A stretch of DNA of 64,000 bases from Shouchella xiaoxiensis (GTDB lineage Bacteria; Bacillota; Bacilli; Bacillales; Bacillaceae_D), in NCBI RefSeq assembly GCF_016907895.1, contig NZ_JAFBCV010000007.1:62001-126000 (forward strand), read 5' to 3'. Positions within the stretch are counted from its first letter, which is position 1. Each line of letters opens with the position of its first letter. The notes beneath the pieces are model-generated. The model was not told where the DNA came from. It saw nothing but the letters and a program-made list of their open reading frames with translations, and made no database searches. Shown here piece after piece: positions 42,702 to 51,562 of this stretch. Made by a program: the position numbers and the translations under genes.

Positions 42702-43919
42702 TTAAGATGTTGGTTTAAAAGCGATTTTCTCATCTTTCCCAGCGATCGTTCCAAAGAAGGCGATGCAGAGAGCGACAGCCATTAAGATACATAGTGGTAC
42801 AATCCAACCGCCAGACCACTCGGCAATTGTCCCGAGCATAATTGGACCAATCGCCGCAATCATGTATCCAATCGACTGCGCCATACTTGATAGCTGCGAT
42901 GATTCAGTAACAGTATTCGTCCGAAGTACAAAGAACATCATCGCTAAACTAAACGTCGTTCCAGCCCCTGCACCCGCCAACAACAAAAATGCGATAATTA
43001 GTGAGGAAGAAGTAAGCGTAATACCAAGAATGCCTAAGAAGAAAACAATACCGGACATACAGGCGATGACGCGCTGGTTTTTCATACGGGCAGCTATGAT
43101 CGGTACAACAAATGTTGCCGGAATTAAACCGACTTGGTAAAGGGCAATTAACCAACCTGCCTCGCTTTCGTTAAAGTCTTTCGTTAGCAAAATATCAGGG
43201 AGCCACGTAAATAAACTGTATGGAATAAATGACTGGAGTCCCATAAAAAGCGTAACTGACCAGGCAATTTTCGATTTAAAAAGAGCGGTCGGTGGCTGGT
43301 TTTTCACTTTTCCAGGCACCTTCTTTTGACCAGCGCGTATAGCAGGCAGTCGCATAAGTAGAACAATAATTGATGCCACTGCTAATACGCTCCATATCTG
43401 CAATGCTGTCCTCCAGTCAAAAGCAGCGATTTGCGTTAACGGGACAGAGACGCCTGAGGCAAGCGCCCCAAATACATTCATAGAAACGGAATATAAACCT
43501 GTCATTAATCCGACGCGAAATGGAAAGCTTAATTTTATTAAGCCAGGCATGAGCACGTTTCCGACAGCAATTGCCATACCTAACAGCAACGTTCCAAATA
43601 AAAGCATCGAGATGCCACCAAAAGCCCTAACAGCAATACCAATCGCTAGAACAACCATCGCAATAAGAAGCGTTTTCTCCATTCCAAATCGTCTGGATAT
43701 CGCTGGTACAAACGGTGAAAATAGACCAAAGGCCAGCAACGGTAGGGTATTGACCATACCAATTAATGCATTCGAAACATCCAAATCTGCTCGAATAAAT
43801 GGAATAAGTGGACCGACTGACGTAATAGGAGATCTAAGAGTTGAAGCAATCATTAATACAGCAACAAATAGTAAAAAAGTATAATAGCGTTTCTGTTTCT
43901 CTGTTGTAAACTCTTCCAT
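42702..43919 (-). CDS. CynX/NimT-family MFS transporter
   Basis: 405 residues, twelve spans. The signature MIASTLRSPITSVGPLIPFIRADL and NTLPLLAFGLFSPFVPAISRRFG is that of the CynX/NimT group (B. subtilis YycB-like), linked to cyanate, 2-nitroimidazole or other small-anion export. Substrate unproven here. AAAGGAG precedes the ATG. A large inverted repeat lies 85-110 bp upstream. Confidence 0.9.
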   Translation of the reverse strand: MEEFTTEKQKRYYTFLLFVAVLMIASTLRSPITSVGPLIPFIRADLDVSNALIGMVNTLPLLAFGLFSPFVPAISRRFGMEKTLLIAMVVLAIGIAVRAFGGISMLLFGTLLLGMAIAVGNVLMPGLIKLSFPFRVGLMTGLYSVSMNVFGALASGVSVPLTQIAAFDWRTALQIWSVLAVASIIVLLMRLPAIRAGQKKVPGKVKNQPPTALFKSKIAWSVTLFMGLQSFIPYSLFTWLPDILLTKDFNESEAGWLIALYQVGLIPATFVVPIIAARMKNQRVIACMSGIVFFLGILGITLTSSSLIIAFLLLAGAGAGTTFSLAMMFFVLRTNTVTESSQLSSMAQSIGYMIAAIGPIMLGTIAEWSGGWIVPLCILMAVALCIAFFGTIAGKDEKIAFKPTS

Positions 43920-44004
43920 CTCTTTGCTCCTTTGTCCTCAATTTCAATTCATCCATCATACCAAAGAGCTTATTAGAGATAAAGAACTCTTTCCCATTTT
44001 TAAT

Positions 44005-44027
44005 CAAACGTTTAATTAAATCGTTTG
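44005..44027. promoter_or_regulatory. Inverted repeat upstream of CynX-type gene
   Basis: CAAACG-TTTAATTAAA-T-CGTTTG: 6-bp outer arms around a 10-bp palindrome with one extra base. Candidate operator. Confidence 0.45.
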
Positions 44028-44030
44028 GAC

Positions 44031-44060
44031 AAAACAAAACAGCCTGAATGAATCAGACTG
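44031..44060 (-). terminator. Terminator of STAS-like gene
   Basis: On minus CAGTCTGA / TCAGGCTG (one wobble) followed by TTTTGTTTTG. Confidence 0.75.
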
Positions 44061-44071
44061 TGTCGCTTATA

Positions 44072-44449
44072 TTACACCGCCTGCATTTCTATAAGAAAAG
44101 CAAGCGCCTCGCTATGATCTACGAAATGTTGTTCTGTTGTGTGGCTTGATTGCTTTGCTGTCCGCTTTAACTGCAGTTTGGCAACGCTGCTTTTTACGAT
44201 AACAGCCGCACGATTCATTCCTTTTTCTTTAAGCCATGCTTGATGAGCGACAATCGCTTTTTGAGTCTCTGGCTTAAAAACAACCACATCTTTCATATCA
44301 ACAATTAAATCAAAGCGCTTAAAAGATTGTTCTCTAATAATCTCAGCTATTTCCCGGTTAGCCGCTTCTACTCCTTCAGGAGTGAGCTCTTTCTCCCACT
44401 TTATCTCAATAATGGCATGATCTTTATTCTGCAGTGAAATCTTATACAC
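44072..44449 (-). CDS. STAS/SpoIIAA-like domain protein
   Basis: 125 residues, GTG start with GAGGGGG eight bases upstream. The fold pattern is of the SpoIIAA-like/STAS type: a beta-hairpin (ISLQNKDHAIIEIKWEKELT), a helix and FKRFDLIVDMKDVVVFKPETQ where an anti-anti-sigma factor would have its phosphorylatable Ser loop. The loop here reads VVVFKPET, so phosphorylation is not evident. Function unknown. Confidence 0.65.
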   Translation of the reverse strand: MYKISLQNKDHAIIEIKWEKELTPEGVEAANREIAEIIREQSFKRFDLIVDMKDVVVFKPETQKAIVAHQAWLKEKGMNRAAVIVKSSVAKLQLKRTAKQSSHTTEQHFVDHSEALAFLIEMQAV

Positions 44450-44543
44450 TAGTATTGCCCCCTCGTTGTTTTTCTTTTTTATGTACCACTTTTATCCAAA
44501 AAATAAACCTTTTGAACTAATTCATTTGACTTAATGATCGTAC

Positions 44544-44572
44544 TTGACAGATGAAGAAATTGCACGTAAAAT
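44544..44572 (+). promoter_or_regulatory. Promoter of the TetR gene
   Basis: TTGACA, 17-bp spacer, TAAAAT; operator begins about 10 bp downstream. Confidence 0.75.
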
Positions 44573-44581
44573 GAATTATGA

Positions 44582-44596
44582 ATGACAGTCAGTCAT
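44582..44596 (+). promoter_or_regulatory. TetR operator 1
   Basis: ATGACAGTCAGTCAT: ATGAC/GTCAT arms with 5-bp centre, at the predicted transcription start. Same motif as at 45223-45239. Confidence 0.65.
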
Positions 44597-44623
44597 ATTG
44601 TGAAGAGAAGGAGTGCTATCAGG

Positions 44624-45196
44624 TTGGACAAACGTGAAAAAATTATTGATGCAGCTATGATCGCTTTTCAAGAAAAAGGTGTCGAAAAGACGACGATTAC
44701 CGATATTGTAAAGCGCGCCGGTATTGCTCAAGGCACATATTATTTATATTTTCCTTCCAAGCTTTCCGTGATGCCAGGTATCGCAGAAGTGTTTGTAACT
44801 AAAATCTTAACTCGACTGCAAACGCAGGTAGTTGGTGAATCGTTTGACCAGCAACTAACTGAAGTTGTTGAATCTATTTTTCACATAACAGATGAGAACA
44901 AAGATCTGGCAATCTTGATCTACTCTGGTTTAACCCAATCGGAGCATTTACAAGAGTGGGAGAGCATCTATACGCCTTTATATGATTGGTTGGAAAACCT
45001 TCTGAAATCTGCGAAAGCTGCGGGCTCTATTCGCCCAGAAATTAAAGAAGCTTTTACCGCGCGCATCATGGTCGGTGCGATTGAATCGACTGCTGAACAA
45101 ATATATTTGTACAACCAAGAAGGTTTTGCCCATGCTAGAGCCCATAAAAAAGAGCTGTTAACATTTATTAAGCAAGCGTTACGTGCAGGCGAGTAG
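44624..45196 (+). CDS. TetR-family repressor (YvdT-like) of the SMR pair
   Basis: 190 residues from TTG at 44624 (AAGGAGTG upstream; an earlier ATG lies inside the operator and is unlikely). N-terminal HTH: KREKIIDAAMIAFQEKGVEK, TTITDIVKRAGIAQGTYYLYF. The C-terminal ligand domain is variable, as usual. Order tetR-smr-smr equals B. subtilis yvdT-yvdS-yvdR. Operator motifs occur before this gene and before the exporter genes, so it represses itself and the pump. Confidence 0.9.
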   Translation: MDKREKIIDAAMIAFQEKGVEKTTITDIVKRAGIAQGTYYLYFPSKLSVMPGIAEVFVTKILTRLQTQVVGESFDQQLTEVVESIFHITDENKDLAILIYSGLTQSEHLQEWESIYTPLYDWLENLLKSAKAAGSIRPEIKEAFTARIMVGAIESTAEQIYLYNQEGFAHARAHKKELLTFIKQALRAGE

Positions 45197-45222
45197 TACC
45201 GCTTGCTTTTCTTTCAATTAAA

Positions 45223-45239
45223 AATGACTGATCGTCATT
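45223..45239 (+). promoter_or_regulatory. TetR operator 2
   Basis: AATGACTGATCGTCATT: perfect 6-bp arms with a 5-bp centre, 28 bp before the first SMR start. Confidence 0.65.
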
Positions 45240-45267
45240 CATCAAAAAGAATAGGAGATGGATCGTT

Positions 45268-45603
45268 GTGAATAAAGGTTGGATTTATGTCATTCTCACT
45301 TGTTTATTTGAACTGTTTTGGGTATATGGCTTTAACGTCGCGTCAGCTTGGTGGCACTGGATCATCATTATCACAATCATTTTAATTGATTTCTACTTTC
45401 TAGCAAAAGCATGCGAAACATTGCCAACAGGAACGGTTTATGCCATTTTTGCCGCAGCCGGAACAGTCGGTACGGCATTAATGGACTTGTTTTTATTTGA
45501 AGGGGCACTAAGCGTTGCTAAATTGTTTTTCATGACGCTACTTGTTTTCGGTGTAATATTGCTGAAATTGTCTGATCAACATACAGAAATGGAGAAGGAA
45601 TAA
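45268..45603 (+). CDS. Small multidrug resistance (SMR) subunit A
   Basis: 111 residues, four spans, GTG start after AGGAGATGG. Starts MNKGWIYVILTCLFELFWVYGF; the first-helix Glu essential for proton/substrate exchange is present (LFELFWV). YkkC/YvdS-like half of a heterodimeric exporter for cationic compounds or guanidinium. The stop is immediately before the partner start, so both are coupled. Confidence 0.92.
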   Translation: MNKGWIYVILTCLFELFWVYGFNVASAWWHWIIIITIILIDFYFLAKACETLPTGTVYAIFAAAGTVGTALMDLFLFEGALSVAKLFFMTLLVFGVILLKLSDQHTEMEKE

Positions 45604-45604
45604 T

Positions 45605-45919
45605 ATGGGTTGGTTCTATGTTGCTCTTGCAGCTGGTTTTGAAGTTCTTGGCGTGATTGGTTTAAAATCGTTTAGTCAGCACAAATCATTGAAAAACGGG
45701 GCACCATTCTTTGGCGGGTTTGGATTATCATTCGTCTTTTTATACTTGTCCTTTATGCATTTACAAGTAAGCGTCGCTTATGCTGTATGGATTGGCATTG
45801 GGACCGCTGCAGCTGTACTAATTAATATGCTGTTCTTTGGTGAGTCGAAAAGCAAAGGCCGCGTAATTAGTCTAGTCATTATTGTTATCGGTGTTACTGG
45901 TCTTAAAGCCGTTTCATAA
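45605..45919 (+). CDS. Small multidrug resistance (SMR) subunit B
   Basis: 104 residues, four spans: MGWFYVALAAGFEVLGVIGL carries the conserved first-helix Glu, then SVAYAVWIGIGTAAAVLINM, the SMR third-helix signature. YkkD/YvdR-like partner that assembles with subunit A in antiparallel. AAGGA five bases before ATG, overlapping the end of the previous gene. Confidence 0.92.
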   Translation: MGWFYVALAAGFEVLGVIGLKSFSQHKSLKNGAPFFGGFGLSFVFLYLSFMHLQVSVAYAVWIGIGTAAAVLINMLFFGESKSKGRVISLVIIVIGVTGLKAVS

Positions 45920-45920
45920 A

Positions 45921-45952
45921 AAAAGAGCAAACCGCTCAGGTTTGCTCTTTTT
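45921..45952. terminator. Bidirectional terminator
   Basis: AAAGAGCAAACC / GGTTTGCTCTTT with loop GCTCA, between the SMR pair and the convergent membrane gene. Confidence 0.92.
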
Positions 45953-46466
45953 CCAACTGTCTCGGCTCAATGCTTGTTACAAAGAACTGGATGATTGATG
46001 CTGCTAGAGCAATAAACGCACCGATTAAATAAAAGAAACTCACCTCTAAGTAAAGATCCACTGGCGCTACTGTGGTGTGTATATAAAGGAGCAACAGAAA
46101 GCAAAACAAGTAAAAGCTGCTTCCGATCACACTAAAGATCCATCTGCCGCTTGGCTGACGATATGCTCTGCTCGTAACCATCCAAAACCAAACACTACAT
46201 AAAGTTGTCATGCTTAAAAGTAGCAACACACTCCATACTTGTTGAAAAAGTGGCATTAGCACCAACAACCAAACGAGACTAAACAAAAGGGCATTTACAC
46301 CGAAAATAAACAACCCAGCATAAACAGGTTTTTGAAACCAGTCAGCTTCTTGGAGCTGGTAAACGAAGCGAGACGATTCAATTTTTCTCAGATACGTTGG
46401 CAAATAGTGTAAGAATAAAACGCCCCCACTGAAAGCGAGGAGTATACTTATAACGATGATGTCCAT
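45936..46466 (-). CDS. Polytopic membrane protein of the ECF sigma operon
   Basis: 176 residues, about five spans (one N-terminal with LLAFSGGVLFLHYLP, then four grouped). Start ATG shares an A with the anti-sigma stop (TAATG). No family recognised; its coupling suggests it takes part in sensing or is an immunity-like membrane component for the sigma system. Confidence 0.7.
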   Translation of the reverse strand: MDIIVISILLAFSGGVLFLHYLPTYLRKIESSRFVYQLQEADWFQKPVYAGLFIFGVNALLFSLVWLLVLMPLFQQVWSVLLLLSMTTLCSVWFWMVTSRAYRQPSGRWIFSVIGSSFYLFCFLLLLYIHTTVAPVDLYLEVSFFYLIGAFIALAASIIQFFVTSIEPRQLEKEQT

Positions 46467-47437
46467 TAGTTTGCTCCTTCAGATTCTGTATGAACTAAAA
46501 CTGGCTGTAGATAGATACGTTGCTCGCTACCCTCCTCTGTTACATATGGAATAATGTGAAGGTCTTCTTCTCCTGTATAGTCAAATGAGTAGGTTGCTCT
46601 TGGTTGATCTTCTTCAACTCCTTTGATATGAACCATATAGGGTTCGAGCCTCCCAAGATTCGGCGCTGCTAACACAAAGCCTATTTCCCGCTTCGGAAGA
46701 CTTTCATCAAAGCGATAGACAGAAACAAGCTCTAAACTAGACGGGCTGAGGGTCAACTTCTCCAATTCAATCGTAACCCCATCCGCTTCAATTACCCGAT
46801 CATCAACGTGAACTTGCTCGCTTGCTCTTTTTTGCACTTCATGTGTAAAAGCAAATAGCTCGTCTTCAATCGTTAACTCTACCTTCAATTCAAATTCATC
46901 TGGCAGATCCGCCTCTGATTCTATTTGCGTGAACTGAGAATACTCATTCTCAGTAGGATTGTTGAACGTTGAGCTTGAGCTAATAGGTTCAAACTTATCT
47001 CCATCCACATAAAATGAAATGTCCCGACTATAGTCACCAGCGAGCTCCACTGCATCGTCTACTTGCATGTTAAACGATAGACTTAACCAGTTCTCATCAT
47101 AAAGTACTTCTTCAAGAGTTACAGTCAGTCCATTGCTTTCCTTTGTATCGTCAACTTTCGTCGATAGCCCCCTTTCACTTGCTTGGCTAACCCTTTCGCG
47201 ATCAGAATCTAAAAAAACGCTGCCGATTAACGGAATTTTTGCCAATGTCTCGGCTATTGCTGGTGATTGCCGTGCCGAACCGATAAAGATTAAACAGAGG
47301 GCAACGGCAATCAAAACAGTTGTAAGCACGGTTTTCTTCCGTTTCCGTTTCTTTTTGGCTTTTTTTAGCCCATCTGAAATGGCCGAGGCTACTGCTTCTT
47401 TTGGAAAACGTTTATCATTCTTAAATCCATCGCTCAT
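46466..47437 (-). CDS. DUF4179-type anti-sigma factor
   Basis: 323 residues. Cytoplasmic N-terminus about 35 residues with a basic stretch, a single span (residues 36-54, VLTTVLIAVALCLIFIGSA) and a beta-rich extracytoplasmic domain (DUF4179/DUF5643-like). Start overlaps the sigma gene by 17 bp, as is usual for ECF sigma/anti-sigma pairs. It should hold the sigma factor inactive until an envelope signal arrives; the signal is unknown. Confidence 0.8.
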   Translation of the reverse strand: MSDGFKNDKRFPKEAVASAISDGLKKAKKKRKRKKTVLTTVLIAVALCLIFIGSARQSPAIAETLAKIPLIGSVFLDSDRERVSQASERGLSTKVDDTKESNGLTVTLEEVLYDENWLSLSFNMQVDDAVELAGDYSRDISFYVDGDKFEPISSSSTFNNPTENEYSQFTQIESEADLPDEFELKVELTIEDELFAFTHEVQKRASEQVHVDDRVIEADGVTIELEKLTLSPSSLELVSVYRFDESLPKREIGFVLAAPNLGRLEPYMVHIKGVEEDQPRATYSFDYTGEEDLHIIPYVTEEGSEQRIYLQPVLVHTESEGAN

Positions 47438-47960
47438 TGTGTCCGTCCTCCTCTAGCATTTTTCTCAGCTCTTGTTTGCCACGCCTTAAATAGGTTTTTA
47501 TCGTGTTTTCAGGCTTTTGAAGGATCTTACTTATTTCTTTAATCGATAAGTCGTGATAATAAAAGAGGATAATAGCGTCCTGCATTCGCTTATTCAATGA
47601 TCGTATGATTGGTTTTAGCCTATCGTTTTCGATCTCAAGCACTTGATGATAGATGAGTTGTTGATTCAATACTTCTGCCTCATAGGGCAAGCACCGTTTC
47701 TTCTTACGAATGATTTTTAAACATTGACGCATGAGAATTTGGTGCAGCCAAGTTGAGAAAAAAGCAGGCTCTCGCAGTTTCTTCACGTTTAGATAAGCTT
47801 GGCACGCTGCTTCCTGCACAGCATCTAGCGCATCATCATGATTTTTTGTAAATGAGAGTGCGGTATAATACAATTTCTTTTCTTCCATAGCTAGTAAAGC
47901 TGTAAATGCCTCTTCATCTCCTTCTTGGGCTGCTGTTATTTGTTCTGCGTTGTTTCCCAT
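47421..47960 (-). CDS. ECF-type RNA polymerase sigma factor
   Basis: 179 residues from the ATG at 47960 (AAAGGAGGTGG upstream; longer in-frame readings run through that site). Region 2: EEKKLYYTALSFTKNHDDAL followed by DAVQEAACQAYLNVKKLREPAFFSTWLHQILM; region 4: NKRMQDAIILFYYHDLSIKEI, SKILQKPENTIKTYLRRGKQEL. No region 3 or 1.1, the ECF arrangement. Group resembles SigX/SigW-like Bacillus factors. Regulon not readable; no certain autoregulatory promoter was found. Confidence 0.92.
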   Translation of the reverse strand: MGNNAEQITAAQEGDEEAFTALLAMEEKKLYYTALSFTKNHDDALDAVQEAACQAYLNVKKLREPAFFSTWLHQILMRQCLKIIRKKKRCLPYEAEVLNQQLIYHQVLEIENDRLKPIIRSLNKRMQDAIILFYYHDLSIKEISKILQKPENTIKTYLRRGKQELRKMLEEDGHNERWI

Positions 47961-48100
47961 CCCCTGACCACCTCCTTTATTAGAGCTTCTACCTTCATGA
48001 AAAAGTTTCAACATTCTACAATTTATTTTGTGATTGTATTTCCGCTTAAGAAATGCGGATTCCTGCTTGTTTTTTACTACCATTAAATCTTATCCACAAT

Positions 48101-48129
48101 TTGACTTTCTCTCAATCCCTCATTATACT
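48101..48129 (+). promoter_or_regulatory. Promoter of the ileS T-box leader
   Basis: TTGACT, 17-bp spacer, TATACT. Confidence 0.7.
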
Positions 48130-48149
48130 AGGACTAATTCAATAGAAAT

Positions 48150-48426
48150 TTGATGACGAGAACGAGTAATTTTGGAACTTATCCCCAGAGAGTTGATGTT
48201 TTGCTGAAAATCAACGTTAAGACCTTAATGAAAATCATCTCCGAGAAGCAAAGCTGAATGCTTTTGATAAGCTTTGACGGTCTCCAACCGTTACTGAGGG
48301 CGCGTATGATGGTACGTAGTGATCTGAGAATGTTTTAAACCACTACTTCTGTATGGTTTTTTCTTTTTCTCATTAAATCGATTGGTTTATTCACTCGATC
48401 CTGCGACCAGGATGGAGTTTTTTTAT
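48150..48426 (+). ncRNA. T-box leader, tRNA-Ile responsive
   Basis: Landmarks: AGAGAG near 48188 and the TTGCTGAAAA distal loop; specifier ATC at 48234-48236 in context GAAA-ATC, matching tRNA-Ile; a TGGTAC segment near 48310 to contact the ACCA end. GTAGTG (48316-48321) can pair with CACTAC (48341-48346), competing with a first terminator AAACCAcTAC/GTATGGTTT at 48337-48362 plus T-run. A second terminator (ACTC.ATCCT / AGGAT.GAGT plus seven T) lies at 48393-48424, directly before ileS. The T-box core is divergent from the usual TGGNACCGCG. Confidence 0.82.
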
Positions 48427-48449
48427 TTTATAAAGAAAAGGTGATAAGG

Positions 48450-51400
48450 ATGGCTGAAACGGCAAGCGCACGCGAACAACGAGTGCGGGCACAGTGGGAC
48501 AAGGAAAAAACGTTCCAATTATCAATGGATAATCGTGCTGGCAAAGAAACATATGTATTTTATGAAGGGCCCCCGACCGCAAACGGCATGCCTCATGCAG
48601 GTCACGCGCTCGGACGTACAATGAAAGACTTTGTAGCCCGCTACAAAACGATGTCTGGCTATCAAGTGTTACGAAAAGCAGGCTGGGATACGCACGGTCT
48701 TCCGGTCGAGCTTGAAGTCGAAAAGCAGCTGAACCTTCGTGGTAAAGATGATATCGAAGCGTACGGAATTGAAGCGTTCATCAAGAAATGTAAAGAAAGT
48801 GTCTTCACTTACGAAAAAGAATGGCGCCAGTTTACCGAAGCACTTGGTTACTGGGTTGATATGGATGACCCGTACGTAACGCTCGATAACGAGTATATTG
48901 AATCGGTCTGGAATATCCTTTCGACCATTCATCGCAAAGATTTATTATACAAAGGACACCGCGTTGTGCCTTACTGCCCGAATTGTGAAACTTCACTTAG
49001 CTCTCATGAAGTCGCACAAGGTTATGCTGATGTGACCGACCTGTCTGCAACAGCGAAGTTTTTAATTGATGGAACAGACAATGAATATTTACTTGGCTGG
49101 ACAACCACACCTTGGACCCTTCCGGCAAACGTAGCGATTGCCGTTAATCCAGAACTGACATATGTTAAGGTTCAGCAAGATGAAGAAGTGTATGTTGTTG
49201 CCGAAGGATTGGCAAAATCACTGCTTGGCGAAGACCTTCATGTCGTCGCGACTTTAAAAGGATCTGAGCTCGTTGGAATTACGTATGATCCGCCTTTTAA
49301 CTTTATTTCCGTAGAAAAAGGCCATCAAGTTGTTGGTGCTGACTTTGTTACAGACTCAAGTGGTACTGGTCTTGTTCACATGGCACCTGCTCATGGAGAC
49401 GATGACTATCGCGTTGTCCGTGAAAATGGCATTGATTTTGTTAATGTTGTTGATTCAAAAGGGCGCTATACGGCAGAAATTGGCCCACTTGCCGGTCGTT
49501 TTGTGAAAGATTGCGATGTAGACATTGTTAAAATGCTTGCACAAAGCAATCGCCTATTTGCAAAAGAACGCTATGAGCACAGCTATCCTCACTGCTGGCG
49601 CTGCGACAGCCCGCTTCTGTATTATGCAATGGAAGGCTGGTTCATTGAAACAACAAAGGTAAAAGAGCAGCTGGTTGCCAACAACCAAGAAGTTGACTGG
49701 TACCCTGGCCATATGAAAGACGGTCGTTTCGGTAAATTCTTAGAGAACCTCGTTGACTGGAATATCGGCCGAAATCGTTTCTGGGGCACACCGCTTAACG
49801 TTTGGGAATGCCAAAGCTGTGATAAGCAGGAATCACCTGATTCTATTGCAACGCTACGGGAACGCGCTGATCAAGATTTAGCGCCTGATTTTGAACTTCA
49901 TAAGCCTTATGTTGACGAAGTCACTTTCACTTGTTCATGTGGCGGAACGATGAAGCGTACAAGTGAAGTAATTGATGTTTGGTTCGATAGTGGATCAATG
50001 CCATTTGCTCAGTACCACCACCCGTTTGAAAACGATGAAAAAATGAAGACTCAATTCCCTGCTGACGTTGTCATTGAAGGAGTTGACCAAACGAGAGGCT
50101 GGTTCTACAGCTTGCTCGCCGTCTCGACATTATTTACAGGAAAAGCACCGTATAAACGCGTACTTTCTCTTGGCCATATCCTCGATGAAAACGGGCAGAA
50201 GATGTCGAAGAGTAAAGGCAATGCGTTAAGTCCGGTTGAATTAATTGAAGAATTCGGAGCAGATAGCCTGCGCTTTGCCCTTCTTGCTGACAGCGCGCCT
50301 TGGAACAACAAGCGTTTCTCTAAGAAAACCGTTAGTCAAACAAAATCAAAAGTGCTAGATACACTCGCAAACATCCATTCTTTCTACGCGATGTATGCAT
50401 CAATTGATCAGTTTGATGCGAAAACAGTTGCAAAAGGGACGCCTGCTAAGCTTGACGAGTGGATTCTTTCCCGTTTGCATACGGTCATTGCAGAGGTAAC
50501 AACAAGCCTCGACGCATACGATGTGACAAAGGGAGCACGCGCAATCAGTGCCTTTTTAGAAGAAATCAGCAACTGGTACATTCGTCGCTCTCGTTCTCGC
50601 TTCTGGGCAAGCGGAATGGAAGACGATAAAAAAGCAGCGTATCACACACTTTATGAAGTACTAACAAAAACAACGCAGCTGCTTGCACCATTTGCACCAT
50701 TCTTAAGCGATGATGTCTACCGTGATTTAACAGGAGAAAGTGTCCACTTAAGCGATTATCCGAAAGCCGACAGTTCGCTTGTGAATGAGCAGCTTGAACA
50801 AGAAATGCAGGCTGTTCGTCAAATCGTTGAATTAACACGATCGATCCGTAATTCAACAAGTTTGAAAACAAAGCAGCCTTTAGCAGAACTTGCCGTTGTA
50901 TCACAGAAAGAAACAGTTGACCTAAGTGCGTACACATCAATTATTGCCGAAGAAACAAACGTGAAGAACGTTCAGTTTGATGCAAAACAAGATCAATACG
51001 TTTCTCATCACTTAAAGCTAAATTTCCCTGTCGCAGGACCAAAACTTGGTAAATCTGTCGGGCTTGTGCAGAAAATGGTAGCGCAGTTTGGCGAGACTGA
51101 AACTTCTCAGTTCTTGGACGCTGGAAAAATGGTATTGAGCTTACCAAATGATCAAGTCGTTGAACTAGAAAAAGAAGATGTTCTCGTTGAGAAAACACCT
51201 TTATCAGGGTTTGAATTTGCTGAAGGTGATGCTTACCTTGTCGTGCTTGATACGAATGTGACGAAAGACTTGAAAGAAGAAGGATTTGTCCGTGAAGTCA
51301 TTCGTGCTGTTCAACTTTATCGCAAACAGCTTGAGCTTCCAGTTGAAAAACGAGTTGATCTCATCATTCACGCCTCTGCTCCTGCTGAAGATATCCTTTC

Positions 51401-51521
51401 ACGTTATGAAGCGTTTATGAAAAACCACGTTTTAATTAATCAGCTTCACTTCAAAGAAACAGCAAACATGAATTCGTTTGATGTTGAAGGTGAAACAATT
51501 CAGTTGGCAATTGAACAATAA
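48450..51521 (+). CDS. ileS: Isoleucyl-tRNA synthetase, type 2 (eukaryote-like)
   Basis: 1023 residues from ATG 48450 (AAAAGGTG upstream; a GTG nine bases earlier lacks spacing). HIGH motif in [16 protein letters not shown], signature loop [17 protein letters not shown], editing domain [19 protein letters not shown]. At over 1000 residues with [18 protein letters not shown] and no C-terminal zinc finger of the B. subtilis type (921 aa), it belongs to the IleRS2/MupA-like lineage, often insensitive to mupirocin. Whether a type 1 copy exists elsewhere cannot be seen. Controlled by the T-box leader. Confidence 0.92.
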   Translation: MAETASAREQRVRAQWDKEKTFQLSMDNRAGKETYVFYEGPPTANGMPHAGHALGRTMKDFVARYKTMSGYQVLRKAGWDTHGLPVELEVEKQLNLRGKDDIEAYGIEAFIKKCKESVFTYEKEWRQFTEALGYWVDMDDPYVTLDNEYIESVWNILSTIHRKDLLYKGHRVVPYCPNCETSLSSHEVAQGYADVTDLSATAKFLIDGTDNEYLLGWTTTPWTLPANVAIAVNPELTYVKVQQDEEVYVVAEGLAKSLLGEDLHVVATLKGSELVGITYDPPFNFISVEKGHQVVGADFVTDSSGTGLVHMAPAHGDDDYRVVRENGIDFVNVVDSKGRYTAEIGPLAGRFVKDCDVDIVKMLAQSNRLFAKERYEHSYPHCWRCDSPLLYYAMEGWFIETTKVKEQLVANNQEVDWYPGHMKDGRFGKFLENLVDWNIGRNRFWGTPLNVWECQSCDKQESPDSIATLRERADQDLAPDFELHKPYVDEVTFTCSCGGTMKRTSEVIDVWFDSGSMPFAQYHHPFENDEKMKTQFPADVVIEGVDQTRGWFYSLLAVSTLFTGKAPYKRVLSLGHILDENGQKMSKSKGNALSPVELIEEFGADSLRFALLADSAPWNNKRFSKKTVSQTKSKVLDTLANIHSFYAMYASIDQFDAKTVAKGTPAKLDEWILSRLHTVIAEVTTSLDAYDVTKGARAISAFLEEISNWYIRRSRSRFWASGMEDDKKAAYHTLYEVLTKTTQLLAPFAPFLSDDVYRDLTGESVHLSDYPKADSSLVNEQLEQEMQAVRQIVELTRSIRNSTSLKTKQPLAELAVVSQKETVDLSAYTSIIAEETNVKNVQFDAKQDQYVSHHLKLNFPVAGPKLGKSVGLVQKMVAQFGETETSQFLDAGKMVLSLPNDQVVELEKEDVLVEKTPLSGFEFAEGDAYLVVLDTNVTKDLKEEGFVREVIRAVQLYRKQLELPVEKRVDLIIHASAPAEDILSRYEAFMKNHVLINQLHFKETANMNSFDVEGETIQLAIEQ

Positions 51522-51526
51522 GCAGT

Positions 51527-51560
51527 ACGCCCCGCATATGCATATGTGGGGCGTTTTTTT
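51527..51560 (+). terminator. Terminator of ileS
   Basis: ACGCCCCGCATATG pairs with CATATGTGGGGCGT (one wobble), followed by seven T residues. Confidence 0.92.
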
Positions 51561-51562
51561 GC

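Noticed and set aside
47990-48020. ECF-type autoregulatory promoter (TGAAAC) before the sigma gene
   Set aside because: No matching CGTC/CGTA -10 element at the right spacing could be found.
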